Shown in pieces: positions 24,278 through 32,121 of a stretch of 64,000 nt of DNA; the stretch's first letter is position 1, and each line of letters opens with the position of its first letter. Source of the DNA: Agrobacterium vaccinii. Lineage in GTDB: Bacteria; Pseudomonadota; Alphaproteobacteria; Rhizobiales; Rhizobiaceae. The notes beneath the pieces are model-generated. The model made no database searches, was not told where the DNA came from, and was given only the letters and a program-made list of their open reading frames with translations. Location: assembly GCF_021310995.1 (NCBI RefSeq), contig NZ_CP054151.1, positions 62,001-126,000 of the forward strand, read 5' to 3'. The position numbers and the translations under genes are program-made.

Positions 24278-24287
24278 ACAAATTCGC

Positions 24288-25859
24288 TCAGGCAACCTCT
24301 GCGTAGAAACGCTTGAACTGAGGAGCAACGCTTGAATGACGTTCCGATCCGCCGACCGTCACTTCGATCTTTCTTCCGCTGCGCTTTTCTCTTTTCAGCC
24401 ATTCACTGATGGTTTCAGCGCAGGTGTGATCGAGATACTGGAGGTCCTGGGCCTTGAGTTCCACCTTGTGACCCGGCGGAACACTCTCGAAGGCCGACAG
24501 GATCGACGGCACATTCGTGCATGTTGCCGCACCTGCCAGATTGAGCACCACGGCATCCTCGCTGTCCTGACGGTCGATGCGAAAACGGCGGCGTAGATGC
24601 GGAATGATCTGCGCGAGAGACAGAGCAAGCCCCACGGTGACACCCACCAGCAGATCCTGCACCACGACCATGGTGACCGTTACAGTCCAGATCGCAACAG
24701 GCATCCAGCCGTAATGGCCAAAAAGCGTCCGCACATGCTGCAGGCTGACGAGACGCCAACCGGTTACGAGCAGAACGGCCGCAAGTGCCGTCAGGGGAAC
24801 GATTGCCAGCAATTGCGGCGCCAGCGCTATCAGGCACAGGATCCATGTGCCGTGCATGATTGTCGAAAGCCGCGTCTTGGCACCCGCCTGCACGTTTGCA
24901 GAAGAGCGCACGATGACGCCGGTGATTGGCAGACCGCCCAGCATGCCGCACAGACCATTACCGATGCCCTGAGCAAACAGTTCCTTGTTGAAGCGTGCGG
25001 GTCGCCCGTCATGCATTCGATCCACCGCGGCCGCGGACAGAAGCGTCTCCGCACTTGCAATGACCGCAATCACGATAGCGGCAATCAGAAGGCCGGGCTC
25101 CTGCAATCGTGCAAACTCTTCCACGCCCGGTATTGTCACCGCATCGAAGAGAGACGCCGGAAGCTCGACACGACGGATCGACAGATCAAGCATTGCGGCA
25201 AGAAGGGTGGCGACAAACACCCCGATCAATGCGCCGGGCACAAGCTTCATGGAATGCGGACGCAGTTTTTCCCATCCAAGCATGAATGCAAGTGTGACCA
25301 GTCCTATCAGCAACGCGCTGAGGTGGCTGGTCATGCCGTCCTGCCAGAGATGCCCGACAGTCTCATCGATAGCCACCACGTTTTCTATCGCGCCAGCGGC
25401 AGGCTTGGCATCCATGAGCACGTGGATCTGACCGAGGATGATCAGAATGCCGATACCCGCCAGCATGCCGTGGACAACGGCAGGCGAAATGGCACGAAAC
25501 CAGGACCCGATCCGCAGAAAGCCCGCCAGGATTTGCAGAATACCGGCAAGCACCAGCACGGGACCCAGAGCGGCAATGCCGTATTGGTCGACAAAGCCGA
25601 ACACAATGACGGCAAGTCCGGCAGCGGGTCCGGAGACCTGGAGGGGAGACCCGGCAAGGGTACCGACCACGATGCCGCCGATGATGCCGGATATCAGACC
25701 CATGGCAACAGGCACGCCGGACGCTATCGCAATGCCAAGGCACAAGGGAACTGCGACGAGGAAGACAACGATCGATGCCGCAAAATCCGCAATCGTCGTT
25801 GCAAACGGTTTGGTGAGCGGGCGACTTTCGTCGCTCTCAGTCCACGCTTTGTTGCTCAT
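24288..25859 (-). CDS. SulP family anion transporter with STAS domain
   Basis: The product is about 523 residues. It has some ten to twelve transmembrane segments with the SulP motifs VPLCLGIAIASGVP and GNGLCGMLGGLPITGVIVRSS, then a cytoplasmic STAS domain from about residue 430 (LNLAGAATCTNVPSIL). SulP proteins move sulfate, bicarbonate or other anions. The carbonic anhydrase gene immediately upstream on the same strand points to bicarbonate. Start: ATG 25859 has GGGG 8 bases before it, while GTG 25868 overlaps the stop of the anhydrase gene but has no suitable spacing. The two genes are translationally coupled in either case. Confidence 0.92.
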   Translation of the reverse strand: MSNKAWTESDESRPLTKPFATTIADFAASIVVFLVAVPLCLGIAIASGVPVAMGLISGIIGGIVVGTLAGSPLQVSGPAAGLAVIVFGFVDQYGIAALGPVLVLAGILQILAGFLRIGSWFRAISPAVVHGMLAGIGILIILGQIHVLMDAKPAAGAIENVVAIDETVGHLWQDGMTSHLSALLIGLVTLAFMLGWEKLRPHSMKLVPGALIGVFVATLLAAMLDLSIRRVELPASLFDAVTIPGVEEFARLQEPGLLIAAIVIAVIASAETLLSAAAVDRMHDGRPARFNKELFAQGIGNGLCGMLGGLPITGVIVRSSANVQAGAKTRLSTIMHGTWILCLIALAPQLLAIVPLTALAAVLLVTGWRLVSLQHVRTLFGHYGWMPVAIWTVTVTMVVVQDLLVGVTVGLALSLAQIIPHLRRRFRIDRQDSEDAVVLNLAGAATCTNVPSILSAFESVPPGHKVELKAQDLQYLDHTCAETISEWLKREKRSGRKIEVTVGGSERHSSVAPQFKRFYAEVA

Positions 25860-25864
25860 TGTTC

Positions 25865-26569
25865 TCACCCCGCCATTGCAAGGTTTGCGGGTTCGGGAAC
25901 GACATGAGGCTCCGCACGACCACTGACGGCAACGGGAATCGGCTCGCTATCGGCGACATCCCGGAAGCGCGAGCTCTGGCCGTCATAGGCCAGCACGCTG
26001 CCGCAATCGATGTCGAAAAACCAGCCATGCAGTGTCATTTCATTGCGCGCGAGGCTTGCGGCGACCGATGGGTGCGTCTGAAGGTGCGCGAGCTGGATGA
26101 CGACATTTTCCATGGCAACCGCACGCACGCGCTGCTCCTCATCGATATCAGGGGGATAGGCCTGGCAGACGATGGAGTGGGCGGCGTGTCCGTGGCGAAG
26201 CCAAGCGGCCACATTTGGCATGCTGCCAAGGCGCTCCGGGTGGCAGAGCCCCTTCATCGCGCCGCAATCGGAATGTCCGCAGACGATGATGTCACGAACG
26301 TTCAAGGCAACGACCGCATATTCAATCGCCGATGAAACCCCGCCATTGGCTGTCTGGAAAGGTGGCACGATATTTCCGGCATTGCGGCACACAAAAAGAT
26401 CACCTGCATTGGCCTGGGTGATCGTTTCCGGCATGACCCGGCTGTCTGCGCAGGAAATGATCAGCGCCTGCGGTTGCTGGCCCTCTTTCGCCAGACGGCG
26501 GTAGAGCGATGCCTGATGCGGAAAAACGTCATCCCGAAAGCTGCTGAGACCCCTAAGCAAATCGTCCAT
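25865..26569 (-). CDS. Beta-class carbonic anhydrase
   Basis: The 234-residue enzyme interconverts carbon dioxide and bicarbonate. The zinc-site residues are Cys40, Asp42 and Arg44 in SCADSRV, and His99 and Cys102 in GHSDCGAM. The ATG at 26569 is preceded by AGGAAGGA about 8 bases upstream; a longer in-frame extension of 57 residues is low in conserved sequence and is rejected. The length is normal for the class. With the SulP gene downstream it forms a two-gene unit that would keep cytoplasmic bicarbonate supplied. Confidence 0.95.
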   Translation of the reverse strand: MDDLLRGLSSFRDDVFPHQASLYRRLAKEGQQPQALIISCADSRVMPETITQANAGDLFVCRNAGNIVPPFQTANGGVSSAIEYAVVALNVRDIIVCGHSDCGAMKGLCHPERLGSMPNVAAWLRHGHAAHSIVCQAYPPDIDEEQRVRAVAMENVVIQLAHLQTHPSVAASLARNEMTLHGWFFDIDCGSVLAYDGQSSRFRDVADSEPIPVAVSGRAEPHVVPEPANLAMAG

Positions 26570-27099
26570 TGCTTGTATCCTTCCTCTGTTCAGACGAGGC
26601 CCTGTGACGGCCCCCGCCTCACTGAAGCGATTATTCGCACCGCACAAACTAGGGAGGGGAAAATGACAAGTAGCTGACGATAAGAACCCGAAGAAATTTC
26701 GAGCTGACTTAAAACGACCAAAAGATTCAATAACATACAATCCTAAAATAAATTTCTTTTCATAGCTTTGGATGAATTTCCTGGTTAATCTTGTCAGAGG
26801 ACGTATGAGATTTCACCCCCTACCATTTGCAGAGGCTGCGCGTGTGCAACGCACACGAAAGCCAACGAACTGGGGCCGTTGAAACGAAACATCGTTGCTA
26901 TAGCCGTTTAATTGTCCTTCGCCCCCACTAAGCTAATAACCAAAAAGTGCCCGCTGACACCGCTTGCGCAAACCGGTCTCACGCTCAATAAAAGACTGTA
27001 AAGATACCGGTTCAACGAAACACTCTGACCTCACTCATGACAGGCTTGTTCAGCGATGATAACTCTCCGTATTAGGCACATCGTGCAGGAGGAATCTCG
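26570..27099. other. 530-base intergenic region, partly AT-rich
   Basis: No convincing gene is seen. The left part (26690-26770) is AT-rich and probably holds the promoter of the carbonic anhydrase unit. A perfect 7-bp inverted repeat, CGTGTGC (26841-26847) and GCACACG (26851-26857), encloses AAC and could be an operator or short hairpin. A second pair, AACCGGT (26971-26977) and ACCGGTT (27006-27012), has a 28-base spacer. AGGAGGAAT at about 27087-27095 is the ribosome site of the next gene. A small RNA in this gap cannot be excluded. Confidence 0.5.
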
Positions 27100-27486
27100 A
27101 TGAAAGACGCTTTACTCGTACTGACTATTTCCACGGTGACTATTTTGGGAGCAAGCGTGCCGGTCCTTGCACGAAGCAACGACTTCAACCTCACGTATTA
27201 CGTGGAGCGGACGCCGGAAGCTGCACTGGACATTAAAACCTGCGGCGCGGCTGTGGAAAATGCAGCCGCCAAGGCAGGCTACGAGGCAAATGTCCAAAAC
27301 TTTCCGGGACAGCTCGTCCTTGTTAGCGGAGGAAAGGAAGGTCAAGGTGTCTTCACCGTTCAATGTATTGAAGTCGAGAAAATGACCGTGAGTGTGGTTC
27401 AGGGGATCGATTACCGCAATCAGAAAGCCGCTCTTGGACAATTCGCTGATGACGTTCAAGCCGCCATCATCGCAGCAAAGAAGTAA
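27100..27486 (+). CDS. Small exported protein of unknown function
   Basis: This 128-residue protein has a signal peptide ending near PVLA|RSND (residue 24). The mature part, with FNLTYYVERTPEAAL and two Cys residues in KTCGAAVENAA and FTVQCIEVEK, looks like a small alpha/beta domain, possibly disulfide-linked. It may belong to a family known only as a DUF (perhaps DUF6180), which I cannot confirm. An excellent AGGAGGAAT ribosome site precedes the ATG. The next gene follows after 8 bases, so the two probably form an operon. Confidence 0.8.
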   Translation: MKDALLVLTISTVTILGASVPVLARSNDFNLTYYVERTPEAALDIKTCGAAVENAAAKAGYEANVQNFPGQLVLVSGGKEGQGVFTVQCIEVEKMTVSVVQGIDYRNQKAALGQFADDVQAAIIAAKK

Positions 27487-27494
27487 ATTGGAAC

Positions 27495-27971
27495 ATGACT
27501 GTGACCCAAGCGACCCCGACCATCGACAGCGTGATTGCCGAAGAAGCATTGCTTCATATCCCGACGTTCCATTATGACTTCGCCTGGACGCTTGGGAGCA
27601 TGATCCGACAAAAAGCGGCAGAGAAACAGTACCCCGTCGCAATCGAAGTCAGGCACGGAAACGACGTCGTGTTCGCCACGCTTCTGCCAGGGGCGACGAT
27701 CGACAACTTTGGCTGGACCAAACGCAAATGCGCGGTCGTCCATCGCTTTCATCGCAGCTCCCTCAGGGTCAGGCTGGAAGCCGCCTCTAGGGGCTACGAT
27801 TTCAACGCGAAGTTCGGGTTGCCGATCACGGAGTACGTCGCCAGTGGCGGTGGGTTTCCATTGATCCTGACGGGAGGCACGCTTGTGGGTTCGGTGGCTG
27901 TGAGCGGACTTCCGGACGTCCAGGATCACACGCTCATTACTGAAACTCTCAAGGAAATGCTGGGCCTTTGA
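27495..27971 (+). CDS. UPF0303/HbpS-GlcG-like protein
   Basis: This 158-residue cytoplasmic protein matches the UPF0303 (YBR137W-like) family, related in fold to HbpS/GlcG and often annotated as a haem-degrading domain: AWTLGSMIRQKAAEKQ, FATLLPGATIDNFGWTKRK, and GGGFPLILTGGTLVGSVAVSGL near residues 118-139. The family forms oligomers. Haem binding is shown only for some members, so the function here is open. It ends 95 bases before the convergent CHAT-protein gene. Confidence 0.85.
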   Translation: MTVTQATPTIDSVIAEEALLHIPTFHYDFAWTLGSMIRQKAAEKQYPVAIEVRHGNDVVFATLLPGATIDNFGWTKRKCAVVHRFHRSSLRVRLEAASRGYDFNAKFGLPITEYVASGGGFPLILTGGTLVGSVAVSGLPDVQDHTLITETLKEMLGL

Positions 27972-28065
27972 GGACCTCAGCCTTTTGGTCGATATTCGCC
28001 CTCAATCTCATTCATCCGCGTCCCTAGACGTCCATAACGGTTGGAGACATGCCGCCGCATAAACA

Positions 28066-31000
28066 TTATCCCTCGAAAAGCACGAATGCCGCCCAGAGCG
28101 ACGGATCCTCGGCCTTGTTGATCTCGCCTTTCATGGCTGCGATCCGCGTCTTGCGAAGCGCAGCAGCATAATCGAGTTTTTCCTTGGACAGCACCCGATA
28201 ATAGTAGGCCATGAAATTGGCTGTGCCTTCATCGTTGACATCCCACAGCGCAAGCAAAGAACGCCTCGCACCGGCGATGGCCAGTGCGGTCGGCAGACCT
28301 CGGACATTTCCGAGACGGCTGGGATCACCCTGTGCGGTCTGGCATGCTGAGAGCACGACGAGATCGACCGAGGACAAATCCCAGGTCATCAGTTCACGCG
28401 CGTAGAGCGTCCCGTCTTTGTCGCTGATGCCGGGCTTTTTCGCGTTTTGCGCCCCGGCAACAATCAGACCGCTGCGCCACAGGGCGTCAACGGCATCTGG
28501 ACCATTTTCCTCGTTGAAAAAGCCATGGGTGGCGAGATGGACAATCGATGCATCGGTAGACGCCCGGCGGATGGATGCCTCGTCGCCCTTGCGGCCTCTC
28601 AGCGACTGCACCGCCATCCCGGCTTCCCCTAGATTGTCTGCGACATCGCGCATCTCGTCGCGCGTGAATGGAAGCGGCGTTTCGTTTCGATAGCTCAAAT
28701 CGCCTACGATGAGCGCGCTTTCGCCCGCCGCCGGTCTGTCGCGCTTCTCGGCGAAGAAAATCGCGTCGGCTCTTGTCAGAAAGTGCAGCTGGAACGCCTC
28801 GTCGAGATATCGTCCATCAGGTGCCTTCATGACTGAAAACGGGATGCTGTAAAGTGCCGCATCCAGCACGATGTACAGCTGCTTTTTGCCAGCAATCACA
28901 CTCTCCAGCGGGCCGAAGAGCCCGGCATAGAGCTTGGCAAAGCGCTGTTCCACATCTTCTTCCGCACCGGCCTGCGCCATGATGGCCGATAGTGACCCAA
29001 GGTTGACGATGGTGGGTACATGGTCCCGTTGCCGTATGATGGCCTCGAGCCGTGCATCGTCACTTTTGTCATCACCATTGCGGGTGCGACGTGAATTCAC
29101 GAAGAAATCGATCATCACTGAATCCGGGGCCAGCGTATCCTCAATGGTATCAGGTGTACCGCCCTGCACCAGCGAGGCCGGCAGCTGTTCGCGTGACGCT
29201 TTCAGCTCCGCAAGCATCTTGCTGATATCGCTGTCCACATCGCCAGATGACAGAAGTTCCTGCTGCTGCCCCATCAGCCGCACGACCTTTTCAGTCAAGC
29301 GTTTGAGGTTTGGATCGGTGATTGTTTCGGCAGCCATGCGCAGACGGGTCCGCTCCCCGCTTTCCATCGACTTCCAGCGTGTGACGGCATTCGCATAGGC
29401 AGAGGCGGCCTGCGGATTGGACTGCGCAAACTCGCCGAATGCCAGCAGCATGTCATCGGCAAGGCGTCGCGTGGTTTCCGCGACATATCGGTTACCGGAA
29501 GAGCCGACCTCCCGCAGCATCCATGAAAACATCTTTTCATCGAGCTGTTCAAACGACTCCAAAGTCTTGGTATCGTTACGCCGTAGATGCGCCGTTGCCA
29601 CCTCCAGTGCGGCATCGAACGTGATCGGATGCAGTTCGCCGAAGGCTTTGCCGGAGATGTCGTAGGCCTCTTCGCGAAGGGCAAGGGCCTGGTTCGTGTC
29701 GTCACGCATCTCGAACTGCTCTGCGGCCAGTTGGGCAGTCTTGACCCGCATCAAGTCGGGAGCACTCCGCCAATCCTTGATGGCAGCCATTGCTGCCAAA
29801 GACGCGTTGTCCAGCCGGGCGTTCCGGCTGAAATAGGCGTCTGCATAGGCCTTCCACTTTTCGCCCTGGGCTGCATGTTCCGACGTCGGGTCGGCGAGCG
29901 CTTCACCGATCTGACGCTGCTCCTCAAAGGCCTTGAGGGCGCCCTCCTTGTCACCCAAAGCGAGGAGGTCCAAACCAAGATTGGAGGCGCTGACGAGTGC
30001 TTGAATACTGGCCCGACCATAATGCGCGATACGCACCTTGAGAAGGAATTCATCGATACCGCGCGCGACCTCTGGATGATCGACCATGCGCAGCGCCTCC
30101 GCAAAATTGTTCGCGGTGCGCCAGGTCAGCGGAGCGTTTTCACCAAGGGAGGCAAGAGCGGTCGTATAGACCTCCTCCTGAATATTGAGGCCTGATGCAA
30201 CGGCGCCGTTGGCGACAAGCAAGGAAGCAAGGTTGTCCCCACCGGCGATCGCTTGTTCGGATGTCTTGCCGAATTGCCTGTCTAGCAACTCGCGCGCCAT
30301 GCGGGCTGCGTCAATCGACGTATCGATGTCGTCGCCGGATTTGGTGAGGAAGCGGGAATATTCGAACCACAGGGTAGCAAGTTCCCGGCTCTCCTTCTTT
30401 GCGGCAGTCGTACCGAGGCCTTCTGTGAAAAAAGCTTTGGCCGTTTCGGTCTGCCCACTATCAGCAAAGGATTGCCCCGCCCGCCTGTATTCATCAAGGG
30501 TAAGGCCGTGATTTTTTCCCGCTGCGGCATATTTCAGGGCCGCTTGAAGCCGTGGAAGGCCCGTGTCGATGTCACCCGTCTGAAGAAAGCTGTACGCGCC
30601 GAAAATACGAGCCATTGTCTCAAAGACACTTCCCTTACCGGCAAGAGCTGCGGCCCTGGTGATATAGCCTTCCATCAACCGCGTTTGAGTGGCGCGATCA
30701 CCAGTTGCGCCTACCGCGTTGAGGAGAAGGTTGTAGAAAACAGCCAGCTCTTCGCGGTCGAGTTCCTTGTCCAAATACTCTTGAACAGCAAGACCATCGC
30801 GAGCGGCACGGTCCCAGTTTCCCACCATGGCGTCGAGCTTGAGCGCTTGAAGCCCGAAGCGCCCGGCCAAGAAACTTTGACCGCCCTTCCGAAAGTCCAA
30901 ACTTGTCTTCCATGCCAAAGCTCTGGCTGCGTCGGCATCAGTTTCCGAAAGTTGATTGACTCGCTGGCCGATCTCACGCGCGCGGGTCTCCGCCGTGCGG

Positions 31001-31116
31001 TCTTGTGCCGCAAAGACGTGGCACGAGAGAAAAAACAGGATCACAAGCGCAGCGCTGCCTACCCATAATGGCCCAGCCAACCCTGCGGTCTTCGTTAAAC
31101 GCAGTACCTTCATCAA
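28066..31116 (-). CDS. Exported TPR-CHAT caspase-like protein
   Basis: This 1016-residue protein has a signal peptide or anchor (residues about 15-37, ending CHVFAAQ), a long helical region of degenerate TPR-type repeats (about 45-600) and a C-terminal CHAT domain of the caspase/separase clan. The catalytic dyad is visible as His864 in HLATHGFF and Cys925 in LSACQTA, followed by RGLPTALAIAGAR and the terminal DPSLWAAFVLFEG. Such proteins are predicted cysteine peptidases. Intracellular TPR-CHAT proteins work in defence complexes, but this one is exported, so its substrate and role are unknown. It overlaps the small membrane-protein gene upstream by 4 bases. Confidence 0.9.
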   Translation of the reverse strand: MMKVLRLTKTAGLAGPLWVGSAALVILFFLSCHVFAAQDRTAETRAREIGQRVNQLSETDADAARALAWKTSLDFRKGGQSFLAGRFGLQALKLDAMVGNWDRAARDGLAVQEYLDKELDREELAVFYNLLLNAVGATGDRATQTRLMEGYITRAAALAGKGSVFETMARIFGAYSFLQTGDIDTGLPRLQAALKYAAAGKNHGLTLDEYRRAGQSFADSGQTETAKAFFTEGLGTTAAKKESRELATLWFEYSRFLTKSGDDIDTSIDAARMARELLDRQFGKTSEQAIAGGDNLASLLVANGAVASGLNIQEEVYTTALASLGENAPLTWRTANNFAEALRMVDHPEVARGIDEFLLKVRIAHYGRASIQALVSASNLGLDLLALGDKEGALKAFEEQRQIGEALADPTSEHAAQGEKWKAYADAYFSRNARLDNASLAAMAAIKDWRSAPDLMRVKTAQLAAEQFEMRDDTNQALALREEAYDISGKAFGELHPITFDAALEVATAHLRRNDTKTLESFEQLDEKMFSWMLREVGSSGNRYVAETTRRLADDMLLAFGEFAQSNPQAASAYANAVTRWKSMESGERTRLRMAAETITDPNLKRLTEKVVRLMGQQQELLSSGDVDSDISKMLAELKASREQLPASLVQGGTPDTIEDTLAPDSVMIDFFVNSRRTRNGDDKSDDARLEAIIRQRDHVPTIVNLGSLSAIMAQAGAEEDVEQRFAKLYAGLFGPLESVIAGKKQLYIVLDAALYSIPFSVMKAPDGRYLDEAFQLHFLTRADAIFFAEKRDRPAAGESALIVGDLSYRNETPLPFTRDEMRDVADNLGEAGMAVQSLRGRKGDEASIRRASTDASIVHLATHGFFNEENGPDAVDALWRSGLIVAGAQNAKKPGISDKDGTLYARELMTWDLSSVDLVVLSACQTAQGDPSRLGNVRGLPTALAIAGARRSLLALWDVNDEGTANFMAYYYRVLSKEKLDYAAALRKTRIAAMKGEINKAEDPSLWAAFVLFEG

Positions 31117-31379
31117 GCTTTGCCTCGCTGAACGATCGAGATAATCCAGGCAATCACATTCGCCAAAGCGATGACAATGCTCGCGCCGATGAAAATCCGC
31201 GCCGTATCGAGAGCTCCCTGGTTCGTCAGGATAAATCCGAAAGTTCTGTCAACGCACCAGTCCCCGCAGTTTGGTCGGGCAAGGTATGATGCGACGTTAA
31301 CGAGGCTGAACAGACACCATGTCAGAAGCGCCTGATAAAGCACAATCGAAACGATCAAAAGCTTCCATTTCCAATCCAT
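31113..31379 (-). CDS. Small two-helix membrane protein coupled to the CHAT gene
   Basis: This 88-residue protein has two transmembrane segments, at about residues 7-31 and 60-83, with a short loop of roughly 28 residues holding two Cys (NCGDWCVDR) that may pair in an oxidising compartment. No family is recognised. Its stop overlaps the start of the TPR-CHAT gene (ATGA), a sign that the two proteins are made together. A plausible role is to anchor or regulate the CHAT protein at the membrane. Confidence 0.75.
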   Translation of the reverse strand: MDWKWKLLIVSIVLYQALLTWCLFSLVNVASYLARPNCGDWCVDRTFGFILTNQGALDTARIFIGASIVIALANVIAWIISIVQRGKA

Positions 31380-31511
31380 CTCAATATCCCTGACGCCCGC
31401 ATTAAATTTCTACAGTAAAAGCCAAAAATGCAACTCTCTTGGAACGTGAGTACCGCGACGATCTTTGCAAGTCGGACTTCATCAGTCGCAAGCCGAAAGC
31501 GCTCGTTGACG

Positions 31512-31940
31512 CTAACCCATAATGAGGAGTTCGACGCAATCTGACCCTTGATCACGACCGATTCCGAATTCTCTGTAGCCACTGGAACGAATGGCATATT
31601 CATCGAACTGCCGTGGCGCCGATAAACGTAGGCGGTTAAAGGCATCGCTATCGGATTTGATGAAAATCTTTCTATCGATCAAGCTTTTCACCGCTTGCTC
31701 GGAAACGCCGCACCAGCGTGAGACGATAGCGTTGTCCATGGACCCCATATCCTTGGAGCTTTCCAGATTTGCAGCAGCGAAAACCTGTCGAAAGTCTTCA
31801 TCATCCATGTCACGTAACACCGCGGCCTTGTCAGGCGGTGTCCTTTTGATCTGAATTTCTCCGATCTGTTGAAGCACGATTGCCCCTATCGAAAACAGCG
31901 CCACGGCGAGGCAGCCGATGCCAATTAAAAAGTTTTTCAA
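31512..31940 (-). CDS. Hypothetical single-pass membrane protein
   Basis: This 142-residue protein has an N-terminal hydrophobic segment (about residues 4-24, LIGIGCLAVALFSIGAIVL) and a polar remainder that should lie in the periplasm. Two Cys are present, in SRWCGVSEQ and GSDCVELL. No known family is recognised. It lies 132 bases upstream of the small membrane-protein gene on the same strand and may belong to the CHAT-protein unit. Another open frame at 31355-31645 overlaps it on the same strand and looks random. Confidence 0.65.
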   Translation of the reverse strand: MKNFLIGIGCLAVALFSIGAIVLQQIGEIQIKRTPPDKAAVLRDMDDEDFRQVFAAANLESSKDMGSMDNAIVSRWCGVSEQAVKSLIDRKIFIKSDSDAFNRLRLSAPRQFDEYAIRSSGYREFGIGRDQGSDCVELLIMG

Positions 31941-32121
31941 CTTGCGTAACCCAGTTTCGGCATTTGCTGCTCTGGTGACGTCGAGGTTTCCAACACATCC
32001 TTATCTATTTCAGATGACACGAAAGCTTCGAATTGTTAAGCCTTTGGTTGTGCTTTCAGAGCAGTTGTTTTTCGCTAAACGCATCTTTTCGCAGCTGCAA
32101 AACGGGAGTTGAGCCAGGCAC

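Noticed and set aside
24597..25907. 436-residue frame opposite the SulP gene
   Set aside because: Its length is notable, but the translation is rich in His, Arg, Asn and Gly without hydrophobic core or motifs, whereas the SulP frame on the other strand has all family motifs.
26570..27099. A tRNA or structured non-coding RNA in the largest gene-free stretch
   Set aside because: I found no cloverleaf pairing or TTC-type arm, only two short inverted repeats.
31355..31645. 96-residue leftward frame between the two small membrane-protein genes
   Set aside because: It overlaps the 31512-31940 gene in another frame, has no signal or membrane segment, and no good ribosome site was seen. A real small gene here cannot be fully excluded.
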